Assembly (NCBI GenBank): GCA_029962745.1
Contig: CM057165.1
Coordinates: 3,068,340 to 3,132,339, forward strand
Source: Echinometra lucunter
Taxonomy: Eukaryota > Echinodermata > Echinoidea > Camarodonta > Echinometridae
DNA: 64,000 bases
Reading direction: 5' to 3'
The position numbers and the translations under genes are program-made. Numbering within the stretch: the stretch's first letter is position 1; each line of letters starts with the position of its first letter. Below are positions 1 through 22,370 of the stretch, one piece after another. The notes beneath the pieces are model-generated. The model was not told where the DNA came from. It did no database searches and saw only the letters and a list, made by a program, of their open reading frames with translations.

Positions 1-278
1 ACCAAGTGGCTGCACTCATCTGTCCCTGGTTGCTACTTGCACGTATACAACCCCCCCCCCCTTTTTTTTTTTTTTTTTTAAGCTTTCTCCATTGAAAATG
101 GAAACACTGGTTCCTCTATGGGTATTATGTCTTTCAAGATGCTTGATTTAATGAACGCCGTATCCACTTCAATAATCATATGTTGTGATTTAGAGGAAAT
201 CTTCTATTGCCTATATATTTCCTTAGCAACGTAGTATTTTTATTCTGACATTTTCAAAAAACTTTCACTCGAATCTTA
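1..278. repeat. Copy A of a duplicated segment (copy B at 12988-13264)
   Basis: The first 278 bases match 12988-13264 almost base for base. The visible differences are the lengths of the C and T runs, one extra G (ctggttcc against ctgttcc) and one G/A change. The copy is cut by the window start on the left and by a 500-N gap on the right, so its true ends are unknown. It holds no coding frame that I recognise. It is either a recent duplication or the same locus placed twice by the assembler. Confidence 0.9.
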
Positions 279-778
279 NNNNNNNNNNNNNNNNNNNNNN
301 NNNNNNNNNNNNNNNNNNNNNNNNNNNNNNNNNNNNNNNNNNNNNNNNNNNNNNNNNNNNNNNNNNNNNNNNNNNNNNNNNNNNNNNNNNNNNNNNNNNN
401 NNNNNNNNNNNNNNNNNNNNNNNNNNNNNNNNNNNNNNNNNNNNNNNNNNNNNNNNNNNNNNNNNNNNNNNNNNNNNNNNNNNNNNNNNNNNNNNNNNNN
501 NNNNNNNNNNNNNNNNNNNNNNNNNNNNNNNNNNNNNNNNNNNNNNNNNNNNNNNNNNNNNNNNNNNNNNNNNNNNNNNNNNNNNNNNNNNNNNNNNNNN
601 NNNNNNNNNNNNNNNNNNNNNNNNNNNNNNNNNNNNNNNNNNNNNNNNNNNNNNNNNNNNNNNNNNNNNNNNNNNNNNNNNNNNNNNNNNNNNNNNNNNN
701 NNNNNNNNNNNNNNNNNNNNNNNNNNNNNNNNNNNNNNNNNNNNNNNNNNNNNNNNNNNNNNNNNNNNNNNNNNNNNN
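279..778. other. Assembly gap, 500 N
   Basis: Exactly 500 N, the same size as the two other gaps in the window, so this is a placeholder and not a measured length. The next minus-strand exon of the receptor gene at 863-11973 could lie here or beyond the left edge. Confidence 0.98.
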
Positions 779-782
779 ACCT

Positions 783-829
783 TCTCATCTACTGTCTGAC
801 GAGCTATCCGCTAGACCACAACACCTCTT
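783..829 (-). repeat. 5' part of a tRNA-derived SINE head, cut by the gap
   Basis: Read on the minus strand, this stretch looks like the 5' half of a tRNA, with an A box TGGTCTAGCGG that fits the pol III consensus. The expected B box would lie in the N gap. It resembles the tRNA-like heads near 7000, 8250 and 8690, so a SINE fragment is more likely than a tRNA gene. Confidence 0.45.
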
Positions 830-862
830 AAACAATATACTTCGAAATGCCGGTATACGTAC

Positions 863-11973
<11,111 letters not shown>

Positions 11974-12987
11974 TGTCAAACTTTGAGATTACCAAAGAAA
12001 TATCTAAACATTTACGATTGTCACACCGCAGATTAACTGCAAAGTAATGTCTTCCACTAGATTAAGCTTTGCCTGTTGAACTGCAGAAACAGATATCACG
12101 AAATATCACAATGAATCGTATTTCACTTTGCGCGCGCACATTGTCCCCACAAAATAGTTATCGTCTGCTTAATACCCTTGTTGCATTAACGAGACCGATA
12201 CCGTATCGACAACCTACCGAATGAGAAATGACATTATCCCAAATGCCTAACATATCGGAGTCGATTGGACAGTATGACCGGGGTATCCCTTTTATCATGA
12301 TGTCGTGCGGAAGGATGACAGTAATACAGGGTGGCTCAAAAGAATGCAACATTCGGTATATGCAGTTTCATCGAAATCATTTACATGATAATAATTAGTT
12401 GCAGTATCTCTCGATCCCGAAAGGAATCATAAATTCATATTTGAGTAGAAAAAAGAAATTGACTAAAAATTGCAGTCTATTTTCAGTGCAATATGTTGAG
12501 TCCTCGAATAAGAGCGATATATCAAACTCCATAATATGATTGGCAACACAGTGGAAATTATATGTATTCACCTTTTTTCTGGGTGCAAAGTGGCAGATTT
12601 TTGTCATCAAATTTTGCTGGATTTTGGAAAATAATTTTTGCCAATTTAAGGAGGGGTAGGCAATGAATTTACCTCTGTACTGCTACAGGATAATGAAAAT
12701 ATCTCCTTTGTCTTTTTTTATTACGTCGATTTTTAGCATTAAATAAGATGTTATTTTCATCATGTCTGCTATATAGAGAAGAGTCAGTATGCTTACATGA
12801 TTTGGTATATTCTAGGTGATTGAAATTGAACAATAATTATTAGCAACGGGAATTCCGAATGGATATTATGAAAAGAACATTGCACTTGCTACACAACATA
12901 AATATTGATTTCTGTTGAATAAAGGAAAATTAGAGCAGTCACTCTATCGGGGGAGCATTTAGCTGGGAGTAATTGCATGGGTTTGGA

Positions 12988-13264
12988 ACCAAGTGGCTGC
13001 ACTCATCTGTCCCTGGTTGCTACTTGCACGTATATACACCCCCCCCCCCTTTTTTTTTTTTTTTTTAAGCTTTCTCCATTGAAAATGGAAACACTGTTCC
13101 TCTATGGGTATTATATCTTTCAAGATGCTTGATTTAATGAACGCCGTATCCACTTCAATAATCATATGTTGTGATTTAGAGGAAATCTTCTATTGCCTAT
13201 ATATTTCCTTAGCAACGTAGTATTTTTATTCTGACATTTTCAAAAAACTTTCACTCGAATCTTA
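12988..13264. repeat. Copy B of the duplicated segment (copy A at 1-278)
   Basis: Near-identical to the first 278 bases of the window. Here the sequence continues on both sides, so this copy is not cut by a gap. It lies about 1 kb upstream of the receptor's first coding exon. Confidence 0.9.
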
Positions 13265-14459
13265 TATGCTATATTCATATAATTATATTCTGAAGTTTGC
13301 CTGTTTGCTCATGATGTCGTCGTCGTCGTTATTGTTGTTGTTGTATGATATTAATATTCTTAATTTCGAATATATTCCCTGGTGACGTACCATTTATTCG
13401 TATCAAGCAATCCACCAAAGGAACCCTTTTATCGATACAGATGCCATGGAAAACAGTCGAACAGCCGAAAGGGAAGTTAATCGCAAAACCATGGAAATTT
13501 ATATTTCAAAAATTGATATTAGTACAATATGTAAATCCATTATCACTTTGTGGATATTGATCTAATATCCAAATATACAACGTCGCTTGAAAAATTTTGC
13601 ATGGAATTATGTGACACATGGAGGGACAGGTTAAACACTTTGGCTAAAATTGATGATAGTCAAATAGTATTAACATGATGAAACATGATGAAAGTTTACC
13701 AATCATCTGAAAATAATTTGTGCATTTCAAATTTCATATTCGTATTTAAAATGTCAAAAATTCCAAAATTCACATTTCAAAATTTCAAATTTCAAATGTC
13801 AAAATTTCAAATTTCAAATTCGTATTTCGTATACGGCTAATACGTACGAAATACCCCCCCCCCCAAAAGAAAAAACACACCAACAACAACAGAGAAACAA
13901 ACAAACAAACAAACAAACAAGCAAGCAAATTACAGGGAATTGTCGTTATAGAGATTCAGGAGTTTGAAAATCAAAGGATAACATAAGACCACAACGCGCA
14001 GAATAGAAGGGCAGTTCGATTCGGTAAAGTAACGGACTGATTCATCCACACGCATGCATCAACTGGTCTACCAATCTATCTATGCTTATCGAGAGAAATT
14101 TGAATTGAAGGTATATTTGTAATATTATAAGTTCATAAAAGTAGTATTTAAAGCTCTATTTTTTTACTACAGTATAGTGGTATGGAACCACTCACATGTA
14201 GACGAAAATGTCTGTGGGTGATTGGTAAACTGTCTATCTACATTGTGTAATCACAAAGATATGTCTTATGAATTATGCAGACCTCTGCTGTATACCAATG
14301 TCTTAGCAACGGACACGACGTACGTGTAGTGCTACACGGTAGACGTAAAGAATTAGGGCATATATGCTTTGCGTAACTTTTAATGTGTTTATTGAATGTC
14401 ATACTTGTCTTATATATGGAAATCCAGCATCACCTTATCGTTACCATTAGGTGAGGTAA

Positions 14460-14625
14460 ATGGGTGCCTGGCAGGAATTAATTCCTTGAAATGCTTGTGC
14501 GCTGTAAAAGGCTGCCGGGCTAAAGCCAGGGTAATAATATCCAAAGTCCTTTGGAAGCGCAAAGAGACGTTAGATAATAAAGTGGTAAGCGCTATACAAG
14601 AACGGAATATTATTATTATTATCAT
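14460..14625 (+). mobile_element. SINE of the CTAAAGCCAGGG family with ATT tail
   Basis: Carries GGGCTAAAGCCAGGGTAATA, AGTCCTTTGGAAGCGCAAAG and TAAGCGCTATACAAGAACGG before an ATT-repeat tail. Relatives are at 34633-34787 and 52127-52258. Confidence 0.65.
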
Positions 14626-14699
14626 TATTATGATGATGATTATTATTATTATCATTATTATTATTATTATTATTATTATCATTATTATTATTATTATTA
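14611..14699. repeat. (ATT)n microsatellite
   Basis: ATT repeats with ATC and ATG interruptions, forming the tail of the SINE just upstream. Confidence 0.95.
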
Positions 14700-16339
14700 C
14701 CATTACTCTAATATCTATTGAACTGACGCGTCGTCGCTTGCCACTTTGAACAAACATCTTACATTATCTGAAAAAATGTGGATAAAGTAATTTCCTAAAT
14801 GCTATTCAAATAGGTATTAGGGTGTCTATCTACATGAGAAATTCATGAACTCAGAAAGGACTGCGCATCACAAAGATCTGTCTGTTTTTGGAGACCGCTT
14901 GGCTGTTGTTCCAATATATTTTGTGAGCTGTGAGCAATGGACACGTATAGTCTATACAGAGTAGACGTAGAGAATGAGGGCAGGTATGCTGTGTAAATTA
15001 ATTAAAAATGCACTCAATCCACACGATCCCATTCAGGTTAAATTGTTGACTCTGTGATGTGAAAGACATGGTAATGGAAAAACAGCAAATGAGGGAATAC
15101 GAAAGAAAAATGAAGGAAAGATAACACCTTTCTGTAGGTGTTACCCCATTTCATTTATCAGATTTGACGCCTTAAGTTTACTTAGACCATTCATCTCATT
15201 AGTATCAATTGAGCCTGATCGGTCAAAAGTGACATTTCTGTCCGTCCGTGACATTTATCATTCATGGATTCTTGCTTAAGTAGACAACCAGCATGACCAG
15301 GGTAAACAAATTTTATTGAATTTCAACTCTTTCTGTGACACCCTTCACAATAAAGCATACAAATGCTCAACAAATTTCATTACATATTTCTTATGCAGGC
15401 CTTTAAACTTTCAAAATTTGTCAAATGTCCGTCCGTAACAACCCGATCAGGCTCAATTCGACCTTAATTGAATTAGAAAATTATGAGTCATTAAGGTTGG
15501 AAGTTCATGAGAAAATGGGGTTTTCTCTACAGCTAGAGCATTTGGGGGCTGCAGAGCTTATTGGAAGATCACTTTGGAGTTTTTTTTAAGGGAAAATTTA
15601 GACCTCCTCCCCAATTTTGTGCCAGTTGTTATATTTTTATAGAGCCATCGCTCCTCCTTCTGACAGAATTTGGGCGTTAAGGGGAAAAATTTATCCATAT
15701 TTGATGGTCTGTAAGTATAGTTTAATAGGGGAAGCCACACTCTATAAAGTAACAGGATTGCTATCTAGTGGTGTCTTATTCAGTACCGGCCTTATAACCA
15801 AATAACTGTTTTTCCCATTGTGCACTATACATTAAGATAAAATTTTGTTTATAAAGTTATTTTATTTATTCATTCATTTCATTGTTATATCATGAGATAT
15901 AACCATCAAACATTGTCTTCTACAATGGAAAATGATTTACAAGAAAGTACAATTTCAAAGTAGAGTGTAGCAAACGAAGATGAAGTTAAACGAGTGACCT
16001 GACAAAATCCGAAAATGATGTAAATATCTTACGGTTCCTTTGAATTTTGTATCCTCTGACATAACTTGACGTTGCGCAACTGCCTTTTTACGTAATTCTC
16101 CCTTTCTCTCTCCCTTTCTCGCTCTCTCCTTTTTTTTTCTCAGTGTACACATTTTGTGCAGCAAGTTTTGTTTTTGTTTTTTCACCTTTGTTGGTTTTTC
16201 TTATGTCTTATACCAGATTTTATGTGTTTTTATCTTTTCTATTCTTCGAAGTATCTTTATACTTTCACAACTGACATACGAGTCATAGCAAGAAATTGTA
16301 TGAGTTCACATTAATTTATGTTTTGAAAAAAAAAAACAC

Positions 16340-16722
16340 GAAATGAAATAGAAATGTCAGTAGTAAATTTGCATCTAATGTGTTGTCTTCTCTTTTTTTC
16401 CTGTATGTATATACATTTCATAATAAAATTGAACACAAGTTATGTTTACAATATTATTATTATTATTATTTTAGGGATCCACACTCTACAAGCATTGCTC
16501 TTTAGTGGATCCCTCGATTTCCATAAGAGTTTAAACTGTATCTTTTGTAGATTTACTTTGTTTCATATTTCAAATTATGTAAACATATCCTGTCATTGTA
16601 AAAAAAAAAAGAAAAAAAGAATAGTTACGTATGTTTAATTTTTTTCAAAATTTGTTGTCATTTGTTGTTTTTTTTTAAATGAAAAATAAACTCTTGAATC
16701 TCTTGAATCTTGAATCTTGAAT
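16340..16722 (+). mobile_element. Possible LINE 3' end with (TTGAATC)n tail
   Basis: Ends with AATAAACTCTTGAATCTC and several further TTGAATC units. A short-repeat tail after an AATAAA-like word is a common ending for CR1/L2-type retroelements. The left limit is uncertain and no protein frame is left. Confidence 0.4.
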
Positions 16723-17077
16723 TCTGTTTCTGGAAATGGGTTATGTGAACCGTTATTTCCATGTATTCTATTCTTATTACCATAAACTATACGATAACAA
16801 GGAGATGAAAGTTATGCAAGATCTTATTATGAAATATCGCAAAAATCAGACGTATAATGGCACAAGAGAATTGAGCCGATACTTAATTCAATTTCTTTAT
16901 ATTTCAGCACGAAGATGGTCTAGACATAAATTTGATTGATTTGCTTTTAAATCCTGAAACTCCAGTCAAAATTTGACGCCGCAGATTTGCGAAATGTTTT
17001 CTCTGTAGTTTTCTGATTCCCAAAGAAGTATGTAGATTGGAAAATTTCTGAGTTTCTTTTTCTTTTTAATGACTCTT

Positions 17078-17248
17078 GGGGGTGTTTCATAAAGCTTTTC
17101 GTAAGTTACGAACGATTTTACGAACGACTGGTGACACCTTCTTGGGTGCTAATCAGATTCTCATTCATTTACATGTAGCACAAGAAGGTATCACCAGTCG
17201 TGCGTAAAGTCGTTCGTAACTTACGAACAGCTTTATGAAACACCCCCT
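17078..17248. mobile_element. Palindromic GTTCGTAA element, short form
   Basis: Outer ends GGGGGTGTTTCATAAAGC and GCTTTATGAAACACCCCC; inner ends are built on CGTAAGTTACGAACG. Next come GACTGGTGACACCTTCTTG and its complement, so three nested levels of pairing are visible. Confidence 0.85.
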
Positions 17249-17817
17249 TGGCATCTAATGAAGTGTAACAGACAGGGGACTATAATTGGTTTAGTGACGT
17301 TACCACTGTGAAACAGAGAAGAATGGTATATGGCTTATTCAATTAGTTTCCTTTTGACGTGTAAACACAAAGGATTTTGACATTGTTTCAATGCATTATG
17401 AATTCGATGTCAATGCATTATGCATTCGATGTAACATTGATGTTAATACCCCCCCCCCCCCCCGAAAAAAATCTTTGGTGAAGGGACAAACTTAATTTGA
17501 TGAAAGAGGCAATCGAGAAAGAAATTTATCGGTACATGAAAGCTAAAATAGAAAACAAATTAAAAGCTTAGAGAATGAATCACTGAATCACAGGCGTTAA
17601 ACTACAGACGTCAATAATCAGACCCTTGTACAAGCGAAGGGTTCTGAAGGTACACGTGAATCCCACCCCCCCTCCCCCCCAAAAATCTTCGTTTTACTTT
17701 TCAATTTAAAAGGGCTTTTTGTCAGGGAAGCGGTAATTGCACAGAGCGTAGAGAATTCACGAGACAAGTAAAAGGCATACCTCAGCATTTCCGGTCGAAA
17801 AATATCTGGTGTCGAGA

Positions 17818-17857
17818 CCCCCCCCCCCCCTTTCCAGAGAGAGGGGGGGGGGGGGGA
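17818..17857. repeat. C-run/G-run foldback
   Basis: About 13 C, then TTTCCAGAGAGA, then about 14 G. It can fold into a C:G hairpin; the run lengths are likely unreliable. Confidence 0.75.
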
Positions 17858-18227
17858 GGGGAAAGAAAGAACACACAGGCTTGTACAGCATGGAGAAGGG
17901 ACATTTTCAAGTTAACCCGATCATTAGGGTACGCCACTGTCACAAGCCATTAATTTTTTTTTCTGTTCGAATAGATAATAGAAACTAGTTTGCTTCCGCA
18001 GAGTTTGATTTTCTTTTTAAGCATAACATGACCTTATGGCAAAGCAAACGGAAGAAGCACTGCAGGGTAAAGGTCATTGATCAGTCCCGAACCACGTTTA
18101 TAATCATAAGGTAAATACTGGTTTCTTCAGTCAAATATGCGATCTCTGCAGTCTTCACGATAGGTCATGTCTGTAAACCAACTTGTCTTACTCCATATAC
18201 AATACGCGGGATATTCATACTTTGGAA

Positions 18228-19836
18228 ATGGAAATATTTGCCGCTTCCGGATGCTCTAGGACACAAGCCTTGAAAGGACTTTGCTTGATAACTCTGTTAA
18301 TGATTTCGGCACGAAAAGCTGATGGAGGGAATGTGCTGATGAACGCTCTACTGGGTGAGGGCAGTCATTTCTACTGCATGGCTGCCATCGGGGAAAGCCT
18401 GGTCGCAAGAAACCACACGGTCACGATGCTGATCAGCAACGCCTTCCAACACCGAGCCGAAGACGAAAAGTTTTCGCACCTTTTCAACTTCGTGGTGTTC
18501 AACCATAGTGTACCCGTTTCAGAAGTGCACCATCAGTTCGATGCTTTCAACAGAAGGGCCTTCTCTTCAGCTACAATACAACTCAAATCATTGCTAGAAA
18601 TCATGAGAGATGGACGAGCCGTGGACTGTGACACCATTCTCGGGGACCAACGTTTCATGATGCACCTGAAGGAAAATAATTTTGATATTTTGGTGTACGA
18701 TATTGTTTGGTTTTGCGGTCCTTTGATTGCCAAAAACCTTGGGATTCCTTATCTCACCTCCATACCATTTCCGTCACCCTGTACTTACAGCAGTATTTAC
18801 CTCCGTGATGGCTCCTTGAACCCGTCATATGTACCTGAAGTATTCACAGGTTTAACGAATAGAATGACGTTTGGTCAGCGACTCATGAACGTTTTACAGA
18901 ACTATTTGATTGAAGTGGTAGGTAAGGATATGATGTCACCATACGAAGATCTCATTACGAAACATGCCATCACTAATGAAAGTCTTGCGGACGTCCTGAA
19001 CAAGAATGAGCTCTTCCTGGCGAACACGGACTTTGCTCACGAGTTTCCATGCCCACTGCATCCAAAAATAGGTACCTGTGGGTGGTCTTACAACCCGTCC
19101 CTCTAGTCCGTTGCCTCCAGAGCTGGAAGACTTCATGGAAAGTTCTGGAGAGTACGGTGTCGTCATCTGCACAACCGGGACATATTTCACGGAAGTCCCC
19201 GTCAGTATCGTCAATGCCTTCTCGGAAGCATTCGCTCGCCTTCCTCAGAAGGTCATTTGGCAGTTGACAGCAGAGCTTGAAGATATCCCCGGCAACGTCA
19301 AGGTTCTACCTTGGATACCTCAGAACGATCTACTAGGGCACCCCAAGACCAAGGTCCTGATGTACCAGGGAGGTAACAATGGGTTCTTCGAAGCCATCTA
19401 TCACGCCGTACCTGTGGTCACCTTCCCCATCCATGCTGACCAGTATGATGTCGGCGCCCGCGTCGAGGCCAGAGGAATCGGGCGGAATATCGACAAGACA
19501 ACAATTACCAGCGACGTTCTATTCGATGCCCTCCAGGACGTCATCAACACCAACTCCTATCGGGAAGCGATGCAGCAAGTATCTGCCATCTTCCACGACA
19601 GACCTCAGCGGCCTGCCGACAGGGCTGCCTTCTGGGTCGAACATGTCATGAAACACGGGGGAAGCTATCTGCAGTCTCCATCCTACGAAATGAATTGTAT
19701 CCAGCGAAATCTTATCGATGTGTATGCATTTCTTGCATCTTTATTGCTTGCAGCATGCTGGCTAGCGTATTGGATAGTGACAACATTGCTAAATCTTTGC
19801 TTTTTCAGAAAATCTCCACGTTCGAAGTCTGATTGA
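18228..19836 (+). CDS. UDP-glycosyltransferase (UGT family 1), one exon, one frameshift
   Basis: Enzymes of this family move a sugar from a UDP-sugar to small lipophilic acceptors in the ER. ATG at 18228 is the first Met before a signal-like stretch (GLCLITLLM, residues 18-25). His47 in GEGSHF and Asp158 in LVYDIVW fit the usual catalytic pair. Residues 362-405 match the UGT signature (WIPQNDLL, GGNNGFFEAIYH, FPIHADQYD), but the usual THGG reads YQGG. Residues about 497-524 form a C-terminal membrane anchor with a short basic tail (RSKSD), partly like an ER-retrieval signal. The frame breaks at about 19071: GGTACC carries one G too many before PVGGLTTRP. Without it the protein is 535 residues, the normal family length. 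Both halves are well conserved, so sequence error is likelier than a pseudogene. Acceptor substrate unknown. Confidence 0.88.
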
Positions 19837-20322
19837 AAACCTTTTGTTTTTAGACATTTTTATGAAGTATCCAGGGGCGGACTGGCCTTTTGGGAGTTCG
19901 AGAAGTTTTCCTGACCAGCCAGCCAATATTTAAGTTTTAAAAGGGGGCTGATCTTGCTTAAAAGGGCCTGTCAGCAACAAGGCCTAGTCATTACAAAGAA
20001 ATCCCTTACACACAACAAGGAGGAAAGGAAAAAGTAAAAGAAAACGAAACTGGTTAGAAAACCTAGATAAAGATAGGACACCGGCCAAATACTGTCAAAC
20101 TTACTAGCCATTGAAAGCTTATGGTGTAACACAAGCTAACACATGCATAAACTAGTCCCCAGAATGATTTTAAAGCACTCTGAAAATCCTAAACGTCTTC
20201 GAAATCTTGCTACCAAACATGCATTGTGTCAAGTTTTTGCTCGCTTCCTTCGCTCCCTCTCAATATTTAGATGTTGAACAGTTCATTTTTGAGCAAGAGA
20301 CGTCATCTCCCTCAGACTCGCT

Positions 20323-20328
20323 AATAAA
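20323..20328 (+). terminator. Candidate poly(A) signal for the UGT gene
   Basis: AATAAA 487 bases past the UGT stop codon, followed by a T/G-rich stretch. It is the clearest such hexamer I noticed here, but the site is unproven. Confidence 0.3.
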
Positions 20329-20664
20329 GTTGTGTTCATGCGCCCATTATAACGGTGGGACGTCTTATTTCATAATCATCATAATCATGTTGTCATTCAA
20401 GAATGCATACTGAGTGCGCTGGTCAAACTCAAATTCCCCAACCTTATATCTGTCCCATTTCGTCCCTGATAGTATCAAACAAGATTTCATACAGTTGTCC
20501 TGTTGATTATGCATTTTAAAGAAAATATGTCAAAGAAGGATTAGATTAAATCAAGTGTATAAATCGAAGGATTCGCCTGCGGATTCTGCCGTTAACAAAA
20601 TACGGACTTTGAGTTTATATATATACTTTGGGGAGGGACACTGTCTAAAAATTTGCTGACAAGC

Positions 20665-20695
<31 letters not shown>

Positions 20696-21594
20696 TCAGC
20701 TTAATTGTTAAGAAAATACGGACTTTGAGTTTATTCTTATTGTTCCGGTACTTCTGTGTGATATTTAATATCACACACACATCATCTCTTCAGCTCTCCG
20801 CTTAGATTATGAAACCCAAGCACATATTTTCATAATATAATTTCGATTGTTTGTTTGTTTTTAGATTGACTGTATACTGATTGTATATAATAATGACTTT
20901 GAGCTTTTAATGGCACATTTGATTGCCATAAATGGAGGTTTAAAAACTCTTATAACGCTGCAGTTATAGTATTGAACAGTTTCGAATATTTTTACAGTTT
21001 CATTTTTCCCCCTTTTGGATCTTCATGAATTTATTTTAGATTATCTTCAGGAACTGAAGCATTGATTCACTCAATGCTGGTTTCCAAATGTCAAGTCACT
21101 AATCTTTTATTCATCAATCCAGACCGACAGTCATTTCTGCCACCCTTTTGCTATCCAGTCATTAATGATTCACGACTCTGGTTTAGCTGTGCTAGTAGCT
21201 GTGCTAGAAGAGTTAGTTAATCACTGTTGTGGCGACCAGCAAGACTAGCGCCATCACCAGTTGATTTCAGTCGCGACGAAAAAGTAGGTGGATGTAATAA
21301 ACCCTAATATAAGAACATCAAATGCACGCTTGACTCTTTAAACAGGGAAAGATCGATTCGATGTATAAGGAGAGCACTATTCAATGTTTAACCCCAACAG
21401 CACTTATAAGAATTTATATAACTTTATATTTAACATTCCCCAACAGAACTTGGAAGAATTTATATTATTTATATCAGAATTTATCTTCGTCCAGGGGTAA
21501 GAACACGGTACTCCCCCCACACACACAAAACTAAAGAAGTAATTCATAGGAGTAGAAAGAGAGAAGAAGAGATCGAGAGAAGGGAGAGAAGAGG

Positions 21595-21597
<3 letters not shown>

Positions 21598-21628
<31 letters not shown>
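21598..21628. repeat. (GA)n microsatellite
   Basis: Uninterrupted GA dinucleotides. Confidence 0.95.
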
Positions 21629-21632
<4 letters not shown>

Positions 21633-21987
21633 ATTATCACATACTCTGAGACGAAGACAGTAGTGGTGTTGGAGTGGAATGATAGCCTGGACAGCTATGA
21701 AAGATTGGTTGATCATTCTCCCCTGCCAGCCCGGAAACTTGTTTTTCTTCACCCAGGGGTACTGTATTACTATGCCTGTTAGAATTTATCTATTTATTTT
21801 ATCTATTCATTTATTTGATTTCCAGGCAGATATAAAAACATATTTACAAAGGAAACAAGCAAGAAATACCACAGACTAGTGCCCGAGGATGTCTAAAAAG
21901 GAAGCAAGTTCCTATTAAAAGATTCTCCTTACAAATCGGTGGTTCACAAACATACACAAAATAGGGTCTAATTCGAAATGCAATTTT

Positions 21988-22060
21988 ATTATCGATATTA
22001 TTATTATCATTATCATTATTATTCTTATTATTATTCTTATTATTATTTTTATTATTATTA

Positions 22061-22112
<52 letters not shown>

Positions 22113-22162
22113 CATTATTATCATTATTATTATTATTGTTATTATTATTATTATCATTATTT
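21988..22162. repeat. (ATT)n microsatellite
   Basis: ATT repeats with ATC, CTT and GTT interruptions. Long single-residue frames across it are repeat artefacts. Confidence 0.95.
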
Positions 22163-22265
22163 GTCTTAACACATGCAGACAATAAGTATCCTTATCCTAC
22201 AAGTTAAGAGGAAAAATAAAAGAGGCATGAAGGGAAAGAAACGAAGAATAGGGACAGCGGGAGAG

Positions 22266-22274
22266 AGGGTGAGT

Positions 22275-22305
<31 letters not shown>

Positions 22306-22317
22306 GAGAGAGCGAGC

Positions 22318-22367
<50 letters not shown>
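22266..22367. repeat. (GA)n microsatellite
   Basis: GA repeats with a few GC interruptions. Confidence 0.95.

Positions 22368-22370
<3 letters not shown>

Larger units (their letters stand above)
11974..18227. other. Spacer between divergent receptor and UGT genes
   Basis: The receptor gene reads left and the UGT gene reads right, so this spacer holds both upstream regions. No exon could be supported. 13700-13830 is a run of AAATTTCAAATTTC-like words; C runs occur near 13856 and 17450. Specific repeats are listed separately. Confidence 0.6.
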
